Below are positions 10,670 through 21,060 of a stretch of 64,000 nt of DNA, in pieces. The DNA is taken from the NCBI RefSeq assembly GCF_030272615.1, contig NC_081410.1, positions 287,429,957-287,493,956 of the forward strand. The letters run 5' to 3'. Source of the stretch: Cryptomeria japonica (taxonomy: Eukaryota; Streptophyta; Pinopsida; Cupressales; Cupressaceae). Numbering within the stretch: position 1 is the stretch's first letter; each line of letters starts with the position of its first letter. The notes under the pieces were generated by a model, which worked only from the letters and a program-made list of their open reading frames with translations, was not told the DNA's origin and ran no database searches. A program made the translations under genes and the position numbers.

Positions 10670-11559
10670 CCGCATTTGGAAAAGGTTTTGTAACTACTTC
10701 TTAAGAGAAGTAATGATTGTAACAAACTCTCCTAGAAAATTCCAAAGCTTTGTATGCATCTATGTTATTATAAATGGATACCAGGACTAGTAGAAAAGGA
10801 TTGCAAGGAATTGTAAGGAAACGCTGCAGAAATTTATCTGAGGTTTTTCTAAGTCTTAATGGAGAACTTTCAAATGTTTTTGTAATACTTTCTAAAATAA
10901 TATGAAAACACAGACCATTGGTTTTGAGCTTAAACTTTGTGTTTTCTTCAAGTATGTTTTTGCAAATATTTACTATTTCATTTTGAGTAATCTAGGGTTA
11001 TTCCTTTTGAATATGGGTTGTAAGGCAATTTCAAGTAGATGTGCTTCTTAGCTTTTCTCTTCAGGAGGGGAATTAAATACGCGGGAATCATTTCTATCAG
11101 TAAATTCTTTGTGGGATACTTTGAATTTGATAAATGCAGTTTGGTTTGGTATGAGTGAAATTCTTATGTATGTCAGGCATATGTGGGGATCTGTAGAAGC
11201 TGAGCTGATAAGATGTGTGGAGATATTTAATTGTGGGAGTATTGTTTAAACTTAGATGACTCTGTGGCCTGGATAAGGCATTGGTACCTATTGTGGTTGT
11301 CTTTTTACATAGCTTGTAGGTCAATACTGAACATGAGTACACATTTTATTTCTTTGTTTTAGTTGGTTTTAAGGTGATAAGATCCACTGGTTTTCAAACT
11401 GGTTTACTATGGATTTGTCTTTTAAAAGTGTGAACTCAGTTCACAAAAGGGTATACCCACCTGAACTTTGGACAAGTTCAAAGTGTAGAAGGTTAATCAA
11501 AGCTTGTCATATGTTGTTCTGAAAGTTTCCTTCTTTTTGATTTCTCTTCTGTAGATAGA
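10670..11559. other. Unassigned stretch after the extra ORF, possible LTR sequence
   Basis: No gene seen. A short hairpin, TACTTCT-TAAG-AGAAGTA, is at about 10693-10711, and a TATA-like TTATTATAAATGG at about 10766. These would suit the U3 part of an LTR, but no TG...CA pair or second copy is in the window, so I do not call one. Confidence 0.25.
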
Positions 11560-12103
11560 GTTTATCATATTACTATAAGGGTCTTAAGGGGAATTAGATT
11601 TTGAGAACAACAAATGCCATCATTGTGTTATGGGGTACCTTCTTAGTCTTATCTATCTTGCTACTGGTGGAGGGTAAGCCAGTCACTGTCCTAACTACTT
11701 CCTTAGTGATTTTGCAAACAAAATCTAGCCAAAAGAATTCTCCATGAATTCTGGTAAGGACAATTCTTACTACCTCCTTAGGAAATTAGGGGATGTCTAA
11801 GATCTTCACAAAACCTAAAGTTTCAATAACCTTGTGCTTGGGTTTTACCTTTCCACTTTCATCCCAGATAATAGTTCTAAACATTTTCAATATTTTCTCA
11901 GAACCTAATTCCTCAATATTTCAATGAATATAGATTCTAGGGTCTTCTGCATAAGCAACTCCTTTTGGAATTTTTGAAAAAGCACCTAGGGAATCATCCT
12001 GTTTCGCTATTTCAGGAATAATTTTAAAAATGAGCCTAGGGCACTTCACAACTTCTACAATAGTAGGGTTTGCAATAAATTCCAGAGCAGAGGAGGAAGC
12101 CAT
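11560..12103 (-). pseudogene. Unrecognised ORF, retroelement-like N-terminal module
   Basis: Starting from the Met at 12103 (MASSSALEFIANP) the phase remains protein-like to about 11560, with stops at about 11921 and 11788. Visible segments are DPRIYIH, KILKMFRTIIWDESGKVKPKH, FFWLDFVCKITKEVVRTVTGLPS and NTMMAFVVL. The run KITKEVVRTVTGLP is reminiscent of hypothetical proteins linked to plant retroelements, and its theme resembles VRDINGKTLIEINNEEFRNAFGL in the extra ORF of element A, but the similarity is weak. It lies downstream, in the minus sense, of the zinc-knuckle ORF at 12445-13518, and may be part of the same element. Function unknown. Confidence 0.35.
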
Positions 12104-12444
12104 TAACAAATACCTTAATTTGCTTGATAGGTTTGAGTGCTTGAAAGAACTTACTTCACTTCTTCGCTTTGGATGCCTTTGCTTGGTTTTCACACTCTCT
12201 GAAAGTTTGAATTCTCGGTGAATTGAAAAAGAGGAAAAATCAATGATTTATAATGTCTTTTCTTCCAACAACCGTATTAAATGCTTGCCGGGTAAGTGAA
12301 ACTTAACACATCTGCCAGTAGAGAAGAAGTCCATCTTCTCACCATCAACCGAGGGTAAAGTTACATGAAATTCAACTTATTGCAATACCCCAAAAGGGTC
12401 ACTTTTTAGTTGGATGAATAATCTCCTGCCGGTGGAGTAATACT
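12104..12444 (-). other. Spacer between two minus-strand ORFs
   Basis: No gene seen. It holds several CCGGT-containing words (for example around 12428 and 12453) of a kind common in the Copia LTRs and untranslated regions of this window. Confidence 0.3.
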
Positions 12445-13518
12445 CTATTCTACCGGTGAAAGAATAGTCTCATCAACATTATGATCTCTCTTTCTAATCC
12501 ACTGTTTTGAAAATTCTTGCTTTACCTCATCTACCTTCTCTTTGCTTTTCAAACTGGGTCCTTTATTATTTGTCGGTGAAGTCTTGCTTCTACAAATTTT
12601 TTCAATATGTCCAATCTTGTTACAAGCATAACAATTCACATTGTTCTCTAGAATAGGCTTTCTATATCTTATGCCGCTTTGTGTTCTGCATTGATTAGAT
12701 AAGTGCCCAAATCTTCCACAAACATAACATCTTACATTCATTCTGTAGTTGTTTGAATTATGACCAATTTTGTTGCATTTGGAACATTTATCAGTGGGTG
12801 TATTAATGTTCTGATTGTTTCTAGATCTACACTGATTTTCTCTATGACCATACTTGTTACAGTTAAAGCATTTCCCATTAAATTTGTAAGCATTAGGTTG
12901 TCTTACCAGTTTATTGTGATCATGATTGTTTGCAGTACCAGAGCTTTCACCAACTTCAAAACCAAGTCCATTTGTATCTCCATTAGGTTTTTGACTTTTC
13001 AGCATATCATCAAGTTCATCTAAACTTTTCTTGAATTTCTCTTTGTGTTGATTTGCAGTAGCCAACTCATTTTTCAGAATTCCCTTCTGTCTCATAAGTT
13101 CAGTTTTATCATGTTGCATGTGAATCAGATCTGTCTTCAACATATCATTTTCATAACTAAGTCTTAGATTTTCATTTCTAGCATCATTGAGTCTCCTGGT
13201 CAAATCATCTTCATTCTTTTTCATGTCTTCAATGTCTTCACAAAATCTCATAGTCATGTCTTGCATTTCATTCCTCATAGTACTATTTTCTTGCCTCAAT
13301 TTGTTCACAAGATCATTAAGAGTTTCCTTTTCATCATCATCACTTTGCATCTTCTCATGAAAGTCTTTTATTTTATTTCTAGTAATAGTAAGATTCTCCT
13401 GAAGTCCTTGAATGAATTCCTGTGCAGTCCTCAGATCATCTTCAAGTTTGATATTCTTCAACTTTTCTGCATCATAGTCCGCATGAGCTCCTTCTAATTG
13501 CTTTCTCAAGTTGTCCAT
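12445..13518 (-). CDS. Gag C-terminal-type protein: long coiled coil plus four CCHC zinc knuckles
   Basis: An open frame of 357 codons. Residues 1-165 are highly charged with heptad-like Leu/Ile/Met spacing, a long coiled coil. The stretch LDDMLKSQKPNGDTNGLGF (about 166-186) matches the segment that follows the coiled coil in Gag proteins of SIRE-type Copia elements. Four zinc knuckles follow at about 218-305: CFNCNKYGHRENQC, CSKCNKIGHNSNNY (last Cys is Tyr), CYVCGRFGHLSNQC and CYACNKIGHIEKIC. The usual Gag N-terminal capsid domain is missing and the Met is only about 60 bp inside the primer-binding site, so the frame seems to start here. Protease, integrase and RT are not seen downstream. 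It may be a non-autonomous derivative that binds RNA, or the surviving half of a longer gag. Confidence 0.65.
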   Translation of the reverse strand: MDNLRKQLEGAHADYDAEKLKNIKLEDDLRTAQEFIQGLQENLTITRNKIKDFHEKMQSDDDEKETLNDLVNKLRQENSTMRNEMQDMTMRFCEDIEDMKKNEDDLTRRLNDARNENLRLSYENDMLKTDLIHMQHDKTELMRQKGILKNELATANQHKEKFKKSLDELDDMLKSQKPNGDTNGLGFEVGESSGTANNHDHNKLVRQPNAYKFNGKCFNCNKYGHRENQCRSRNNQNINTPTDKCSKCNKIGHNSNNYRMNVRCYVCGRFGHLSNQCRTQSGIRYRKPILENNVNCYACNKIGHIEKICRSKTSPTNNKGPSLKSKEKVDEVKQEFSKQWIRKRDHNVDETILSPVE

Positions 13519-13575
13519 CTATACTGGTGTCAGAATCTTTCTCAAGCTATTAGGCTTTTGAAAATAGAGGACCAG

Positions 13576-13587
13576 AATCTAATACCA
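13576..13587 (-). other. Primer-binding site, degenerate initiator tRNA-Met type
   Basis: On the minus strand it reads TGGTATTAGATT, 9 of 12 matches to the plant initiator tRNA-Met site TGGTATCAGAGC seen intact at 27308-27319, two bases inside the LTR edge. Confidence 0.6.
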
Positions 13588-13589
13588 AT

Positions 13590-14409
13590 TGTTAGGATTA
13601 ATGACAGTCCCAAAGATATTGAGAGGGAGGGGGGTGAATCAATATCTAACTAGTTAACAAAATATTTTTCCTTATTAAGTATTTTGCATTCCAAAATAGT
13701 TTACCGGTAAATAGGAATTAATGGAGTAAATAGGAACAATAAAGACAACATAGAAAACACACCACAACACAAGATTTTAATGAGGAAACCCGGTGTGGGA
13801 AAAACCTCGATGGAATTTGTGACCCACAATATTCACTTACTGGCCAATGAATGGATATTACTTACAATGTGGTGCCTGCACATGCAGGAAGAACAATTGC
13901 TAGAGCTCACTGCTCAAATACAAAATGGAAGTCTCACTAACTTACAAAATGGATTATGAGAATCCAATATAATGTATTGCTACAAATCAACATCTGCTAT
14001 GCCAGGTTTAGTACCGGTTTAAGATCATACTATAACCATAACCTTATACAAAATCTACCTTAATATTCGCTCATCATTTTTACCATATTTATCTTCTATA
14101 TCTATCATCCATGTCAAAATGATTTACAAGATCTCATATATATATGAGTCTTATTACAATATGCCATGTCGGCTTTACAAAAGATATTTACAATTAAATA
14201 CAATAATCAAAAGTTGTTCCTGTCGGCTGGGGTGTCGGTATACATTGTTGTCGCTACCGGTGAAGTGTCTGCTGGTGCCTATGCCTGCCAGTGGTTTACC
14301 AGATGAATGCCACAAGATTGCCTGAAGGTATCCACAAGGTTGCAAGGTTTCCATCAATGACAACACCTTCAATTACCTTCAACTACCATTAGAGTGTGCA
14401 ATGCCAACA
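13590..14409 (-). repeat. LTR, Copia-like family F (5' LTR of the minus-strand element)
   Basis: As read on the plus strand it begins TGTTAGG next to the primer site and ends ATGCCAACA, giving TG...CA ends and about 820 bp. It carries the G-rich motif ending GGGGTGAATCA (13630-13641) found in all Copia LTRs of this window, and an AAACCCGGTGTGGGAAAAACC block nearby. Its partner 3' LTR is not found to the left, so the element is truncated or rearranged. Confidence 0.65.
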
Positions 14410-14805
14410 CAACTCAAAAAGAAAAGACATAATAACTGCAACATTACTCCATAACACAAGTGATATATTATCTCTTCCTATTTTAGTTTGATCATTATAA
14501 ATAGTATGTTCTAGATTATAAGTAGATTATGTGATGTAATTTCTTTCAAAAAAATTGTTGTTTAAGTTATTAATACTATAAAATGGAATCTTGTTAAGTT
14601 TGACATTCATTTATTTTCATTTCATGATAAGTTTTTTATTTAGTTTGATTTCAAACTATAAGATAGGTTCTTGTTATAAATCTCATGATGAATTTTTTTG
14701 AGAGAAATTACACTAGAAGTGTTGCATCAAAAGGAAAGAGACCAATGGTGGAAGAAAAGAATGTGGTAAAAGCACTAGTACTTGAAAAGATATCAGAAGA
14801 TGTAC
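14410..14805. other. AT-rich unassigned stretch
   Basis: No gene or repeat unit recognised. Its right end abuts the family C LTR. The five bases after the family F LTR (CAACT) would be the target duplication if the other end were known. Confidence 0.3.
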
Positions 14806-16065
14806 TGTTGGCAACAACAATGAAGGAAAATTTTGGGGGGGGGGTGAATCAGTTTTCACTGGATTAAACAAATTAAGCACAATCTTAGATCTAACCAATT
14901 GCAGCAAGAATAAAGATACAGACAACAACAACAACACACAAAACACCAAGATTTATGATGTGGAAAACCCGGTTAAGGGAAAAGCCACAGTGGGAACCTA
15001 CCCATGACAATAAGATGATACTCTGTAGTAGTATGTGTAAATATTGCAATGGGGAATGCTAATGCATTAAGACACACTGCCTAGAGATTAACACTCAAAA
15101 CATAATAACCCAAAAGTCTCCAACCCTCAGGGAAGGTTCACTACCTTAAAATAATATTCGAATTGCAATCTGGATTACATGAATTGCAAAGATAACATCT
15201 GCTAATGCTTAATGATAGTTCTGATTAAGCTCATTTGTCTACCTTGCATTAATCTCTACTCAATACACCATACCAAAGGATAAATTTGGTTATGCGCACA
15301 TAAATCACTCTCTGATAATGTAGATTCCACATTGACACCCATAATGCATGAATATAACACCTATTTATACAATTCATCAACCTTGACTACAAGGTTGGTC
15401 AAACCCTCAACCCTTAATTACAAAATTACATCACATGATACATAAATAAACCACTGGACCAATACAAAACCATAGATGACATAGCATGGACCTAAATCAA
15501 ATCCTCAAAGATGCAATACCACCAGAAATCTTGCCAAGATCAACTGCAACACATTATACCACCGAAAATACCGCATGACACAAATAATATCACCAGACCC
15601 AAAAGATATTCAAGAATGCACACAAGGATCAATTCTGACCACCAAAACAAATAGGACATGATTTGGAAACACCAACAAGTATATTACAACCATCCGCAAT
15701 AGCTGCACCAACACCACTTAATCAAATCTTCATTGATCAACACACTAACACTCAAAAACACTTAACAACAACAATTCAGACTAGAAAGATAACTTGCAGA
15801 GCACCAAATCATGAACCATATGAAATGAAGATACAAATGAACATCCAAAACAGTCTCCTAATCTACAACCAAAGCTCATATCATACCAAAGCACAACAAA
15901 TCAAATACCAAATTCTACCAACCACAAAATAAAAGAATAGTCTTCATATTGGTATCCACAACTCAACCAAATCACCACATAACATCATGGAATTGATAAA
16001 AAAAATTGAGGTATCTCTTGTTGATTCAACATCCCAAATAAATAAACCAACCAGATCATCTTGAG
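14806..16065 (-). repeat. Family C LTR, minus sense, broken at its U3 end
   Basis: It aligns along nearly its full length with the 5' LTR of element E at 47140-48389, starting TGTTGGCAACAACAATGAAGG and including the G run and GTGAATCAGTTTTCACTGG. No primer site precedes it, so it is not attached to its own internal region. At about 16065 it passes directly into gag sequence of family B, which marks a recombination or deletion joint. An inverted partner lies at 28590-29673. Confidence 0.65.
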
Positions 16066-16720
16066 ACTTTACAGCTCCAAAAGATCCAAATTCTTCAAGC
16101 TCAAAAGCAGATAATTTCCCAATCAGAGTGTCTCTATTAACTGAAGAGTTAGCCATTGTTCTCACCTTATTAATTGCAGTTGCTTTCATCTTTCAAGCCG
16201 GTGGAAGGGCTCTCAAGAATTTGGAAACTACTTCACCTTCACTCAGAAATCCTCCACAACATTGAATTCCCATAATAATCTCATTTACTCTTTCCATAAA
16301 TACAACAATTCTTTCATTATCTTCCATCTTTAAGTTTTAATATCTTACCCAGTAACCATCAAGTTTAGCAATTTTGACAGTAGGATCACCTTAATTTAGA
16401 GCTTTCAATTAGTCCCACATAACCTTTGCTGATGATTTATCAATTAATCCCATGATCTGCTATTCAGTAAGTGCACACAAGAGGGCTTCTCTAGCTCTGC
16501 AATCATTCTCAATATTCTTATCTAGTTCTGCAGGAGAAGGAATGCCAGATGCCAGATCATAAGGGGTGTATCCTTTCTTAGTGATCTCCCAAATATATTT
16601 GCCAAGACATCTAAGATGAGTCTCCATTCGAATTTTTCATATCCCATAATTTGTTCCATCAAGCTTAGGGATTTCTCTTCTGAAAATAATTGCTGGTGGA
16701 TTAGAAGTGTTAGCTGCCGT
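16066..16720 (-). pseudogene. gag: Gag fragment of a second family B copy
   Basis: This matches the first two thirds of the family B gag at 26588-27263: shared segments include ENDCRARE, NERIVVFME, QCCGGFLSE and RTMANSSVNRD. The start codon is ACG at 16718-16720 where the other copy has ATG (27261-27263). Stops near the middle and the cut at about 16066 make it non-functional. It belongs to an element whose 5' LTR is 16779-18035, so that LTR is shared by two internal regions. Confidence 0.7.
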
Positions 16721-16764
16721 AGGATCTACCTCAAGTGGTTAAGCTTTTGCAAAAGAGGACCAAA

Positions 16765-16776
16765 TCTCTAATACCA
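16765..16776 (-). other. Primer-binding site of the truncated family B copy
   Basis: Minus strand TGGTATTAGAGA, 10 of 12 matches to the initiator tRNA-Met site, two bases from the LTR edge at 16779. Confidence 0.7.
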
Positions 16777-16778
16777 AT

Positions 16779-18035
16779 TGTTAGGATAACCGATAAATAA
16801 CTGAGAGGGGGGGGGGTGAATCAGTTATTAACAGATAATAACATTTAATCCACTTAATAACAATTAATCTGATTAAGTACCGGTAAAGGAGAAACAGATA
16901 CCGATAAACAATACATCTTAACAATTAAATAGATAATTAATGCAAAGCAACCATACCACATAACACCATGATTTGTATATAGAAAACCTGGAAAGGGGAA
17001 AACCATGATGGGAAGCCTACCCACAGTCAGATGATACTTCTGTAGAAAGTATGTAATACAATGAGGGGCCTCCACATGCAAGAAGGCACACTGCCTAGAG
17101 CATACTGCTCATTACAAAAGAGTCTTACTAACTATAGAGAGACTACAACCATCTCAAGATAAATGAACAACAATCCAATAGAGTGAACTACTAGAAATAA
17201 CATCTACCATGCCTGATTATAGTCCTAGTTAAGCTCAATACCAGAGGCCTTTGACCTCTTCCTTAATCCCAATTCGATCACCTATGATCAACCAAATCTC
17301 CTTCACATATGATGTTGCATTTCAAGACCATGACTTCTTATTCCATTTCCATGCCACACATGCCACAATCTACAATGATATCTTACATCATTTTATACAA
17401 ACCCTAAGGCCTAAACTAATTAGGTTGGCCACCTAAAAGATATTACAATAAGATCATTACATATATCCATATTACAATGATATGCCATGTCGTATTAAGA
17501 CCAAAAAACAACAATAAATCCATAGATCATCCCAAAACATCCCGGTAATGTGTAGAGTACACGTTAACATGATATCGGTCCATAACCTAGATAGGAACCA
17601 AACCTATTCTAGGTCCACCATGCGAAATTTGTTGAAGCACAATCAAAGAACATCTTCGACATTTTGAAATCCATCTAGAAGCTGCACCAACACCAATTAT
17701 GCATCTTGTCAAGATTCCTCAGTGAAAGCTCTGTCGTTAAAGCCTTAAACTAGTGCTGGTAAAGGTTTACCAGAGTGTATGATAGCATCCAATTACCAAG
17801 TCTATACCAACTGACCAAGACATGCTCTAGAAGCACATAGCACATGTAACCAATCACATTCCATAGATCCAAACATGTCAGAAGTGTCCAACAAATAGTC
17901 TCTTCTACCGGTAACACTTGATCTTCTACCGGTAATGAAAACTTGTCTGTCGGTAACCAACCATAATAGCTAGTGTTGACATCAATGATAAAACATCAAT
18001 GTAACACATAATCAATTCATCTAATAATGCCAACA
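16779..18035 (-). repeat. Left LTR of element B (3' LTR; shared with truncated copy)
   Basis: On the plus strand it runs TGTTAGGATAACCG ... AATGCCAACA, 1,257 bp. It is flanked by a primer site on the left and a purine tract on the right, which shows that it serves two internal regions. Near its left edge is the G-run motif ending GGGGTGAATCA (16807-16822). It is similar along its length to 27322-28589, with scattered substitutions. Confidence 0.85.
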
Positions 18036-18290
18036 ATCTCCCCCTTTGGAATTGATGGCAACACTAGATGTGAAAAACATCTAAGTACCAAGAAATGCCA
18101 AACAAGTCTCCCCCTGTGGAAGAAAACCAACAATCTCTTGAATATCAATTACTCTCCCCCTAATGTATACAACACCTTTTCTTATTTTTCACATCAATAT
18201 CTCTCCCCCTTTGACATCAATGCCAGAAATTTGACAAAAATATCAAAGCAATAATGTAAACCTCTGAATCTCAAAGCTGACTACTCCCCC
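18036..18290 (-). repeat. Polypurine tract of element B followed by four more copies of the same tract
   Basis: The true tract, AAAGGGGGAGAT in the sense strand, abuts the LTR at 18036-18047. The core AGGGGGAG returns near 18108, 18153, 18202 and 18283, about 45-80 bp apart. Such tracts prime plus-strand DNA synthesis; several in a row could give several start points. The copies lie in the 3' untranslated region. Confidence 0.6.
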
Positions 18291-18425
18291 TGAGTAGTAG
18301 CACCACTCATCAGTTCCAGAATGAATAATATCTCTGATAATGCATGTCAGACTAATGACAAACTGTGTCAATCAAGTCTCTGCTGGAGGGGCAGAAACCC
18401 CAAACCTGTCTCTCAAATGCTCAAA
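18291..18425 (-). other. 3' untranslated region of element B between RNase H and purine tracts
   Basis: No gene seen. It includes the short remainder of the pol tail after the RNase H stop. Confidence 0.4.
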
Positions 18426-19536
18426 TTATTCCTTAGACAATAGTTTAGTGAATATATCTGCAATCTGTTCTTTAGTATTCACAATAACCAATTTGACTTC
18501 CTTTGCTTGTACCTTGTCCTTCAAAAAGTTATACTTTATTGATATATGCTTAGTCTTAGAGTGAAATACTAGATTCTTAGACATGTCAATAGCTGCAAAG
18601 TTATCACAATAGATAACTACTGGTTCACTACAATTTACCCTGCTATCCTTCAACATTTGCTTCATCCATAAGACTTGATTGCAATTAGTTGTTGCTGCAA
18701 CATACTCAACTTCTACAGTAGATAAATAAATGCATGACTATTTTTTGCTGATCCATGAAACCAGTTTCTTTCCAAGAAAGATAGCTCCACTAGAAGTGCT
18801 CTTCCTATCATCAGTATCTCTTGCCCAATCTAAGTCAGTATATGTACATAAAGTGAAATCATCATTTTTAGAATACCATAAACCATATTCTATTGTTCCT
18901 TGCAAATACCAGAATTTCCTCTTTACTGCACATTTATGATTTCCTTTAGGATTACTTTGATATCTTGAAACAATACTTACTACATTCATAATATCTGGTC
19001 TAGTTTGAGTTAATTATAACAAACCACTTATCATAGACTTATACCTTGTCAGATTTACAAATGTAGAAATATCCTTGATAGATAATTTCTCACTTGTCAC
19101 CATAGGAGTACTTACCGGTTTGGAATTATCCATACCAAACTTCTTCAACAATTCCCTCAGCTACTTAGTTTGACAGATAAAAATTCCTTTGTCAGTTTGA
19201 GTAATCTGCAAACCTAAGAAAAATTTCATCTCACCAATCATGGACATTTCAAATTCATTCTTCATATTGTTAGTAAATTCCATGCACAATTTATCTTCTC
19301 CTCCAATAATGACATCATCAACAAATACTTCAATAATTAGAATATCATTATAAGTGATCTTATAACATAAATTACTATCAACACTACATTTAGTAAAACC
19401 AAGCTTCAAAATATATTTATCAAATCTTGCATACCAAGCTCTAGGAGCCTATTTCAATCCATATAAAGATTTCTTCAATCTACAAACCATATCTTTATCA
19501 TCTGTCAGTGAAAATCCATCAGGTTTCTCAATGTAT
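18426..19536 (-). pseudogene. pol: RT C-terminal part and RNase H of element B
   Basis: In the minus sense it starts with VYIEKPDGF directly after the inserted solo LTR, passes the RT catalytic FVDD (in IEVFVDDVIIG, near 19320) and EMKFFLGLQIT, and ends with RNase H motifs: YTDLDWARD (first Asp), RKSTSSGAIFLG, CDNFAAI and SKTKHISIKYNFL. These are the Copia order and motifs. Stops are seen near 19160, 18990, 18738 and elsewhere. The first half of RT is at 24234-24409, 4.7 kb away. Confidence 0.8.
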
Positions 19537-19541
19537 ACTTC
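19537..19541. other. Left target-site copy of the solo LTR (ACTTC)
   Basis: ACTTC lies directly left of the solo LTR and AATTC directly right of it (24234-24238). They differ by one base, consistent with an old 5-bp target duplication. Confidence 0.6.
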
Positions 19542-20570
19542 TGTCATGCCCAAACTTTGGGCAAAACACAGACGACAATTTTTTTTTTTAAACACTAAAT
19601 TTCATGCAACAATTGCTTAATTAGTTAAGTCATCTAACCAAATTGTTCCAAATAAATTCCTAATTGATCTTAAATTCGGACATAACTAATTACGATAACT
19701 CCTATTATTAAATGGTACAAATAAATTTTATAAGGGTAATATTAAATTTACTTGATAGTCCTTTTCATTTTAGTTGCGCTTATTAGTACTTAATTAGATC
19801 CATTTATTTTAATAGGCATTAATAAACTTGGTTCGATATCAATTGTTTAACAAATATCAAGTTTCCATCATCTGGTTTATACATTCTTTCTTAATAATTT
19901 AATTTAAATGCGGAATACTTATGTATTATTTTATTATCTCATCAAATTTAATCAATAGATTGATTTAATCAAAACTCTCTAAAATAATTGACAAAGACAT
20001 TAATAATCTTCAATAATCATTAATTGATTTTAGGAACTAATTAAATTAGTCCTAACATTCAGTTTCTAAATGTCTATATTTTATTTTATTTTTCATAGTT
20101 AAAGTGTAGTTTAAACTAAATCAACTGAAGGGTCGATCAAATCTATAATGAAATTCGTTCTATAAGGTTTAATCTCTAAAACCTATATTTAGATGGACTA
20201 AAACATTTCCTATAGTCCTAATATTTATCAAGTTATTATAAGTTTTCTAGTAATTAATCTCCATGAATAATTACAATTGTTCTTAAAAATAAACATCTTA
20301 TTTAATGTCTATATAAAAAGGTCATAAATTATGAGTATATCAATTAAATAAGTAACCTAGGATATCAATAAATTAATTAACATTATCCATTAAACCTACT
20401 CAATATATTAATAAATAAAATTCTCATTAGAAAATATGAGTGCACCAATTATATGGTTAACATCACACATTTAAACCTAATTAATTTATAATTAACAAAA
20501 CCCCTCTCAACTCTATTTCTCTTTTAATATCTTATTTTGCCCTAACACTCAAATTATATTAACTCTCTCT

Positions 20571-20571
<1 letters not shown>

Positions 20572-20611
<40 letters not shown>

Positions 20612-20622
20612 TATATATATAT
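20572..20622. repeat. (AC)n then (AT)n microsatellite
   Basis: About 37 bp of AC dinucleotides (20572-20608) followed by about 6 AT repeats (20611-20622), just upstream of the putative promoter of the solo LTR. Confidence 0.95.
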
Positions 20623-20702
20623 CCCACTATTAAAAGTTTATTAAAACCCTAATTTAAAAATACATTATAAACCTACCCTGCACCTTTAATCTCTTCTTTT
20701 TC

Positions 20703-21060
20703 TTTTATATACCCTAACCCTACTCGGGCTAGGGTTTATTCTCTTTATTTTTCTTGTGTTACGCAGGGGCCGAACTCGCAAATGGGGGAGGGCATAGGAA
20801 GGAGCAGCGGAGGAGTGTCTCGCAGGTCTCACGTAGGGGAGGAGGGAAGGAGGCTGAGTGAAAGGGAGGCAGAGTTTGCGGGGGGGGGCTCCCCACAGGA
20901 CGGAAACTGTCGGGCCCGCGGGTGACAGCCCACAGAGGCGGCCTTGGCCGCTGCTGTGGGTCGTGGCCCGCAGCCGGCAGCGCCGCCGCTGCAGGGTCGC
21001 CGCCCACTACAAGGAGAGGAGGCTGCCCTACGGGACTATCCGTAGGGGCCGAGCCATGCC
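20703..21060 (+). promoter_or_regulatory. Candidate LTR promoter and GC-rich leader of element K
   Basis: TATATA at 20706-20711 is followed by CCCTAACCC ... TAGGGTTT, two facing telo-box-like words, and then an abrupt GC-rich block (about 20765-21055) in an otherwise AT-rich LTR. Overlapping open frames there on both strands are proline/arginine rich and look like by-products of GC content. A TATA box followed by a GC-rich R/U5 region would suit an LTR promoter; this is inference. Confidence 0.4.

Noticed and set aside
10665-10800. Possible 3' LTR start of element A at TGTAACCGC
   Set aside because: It overlaps the last codons of the open frame, has no good purine tract and no second copy in the window.
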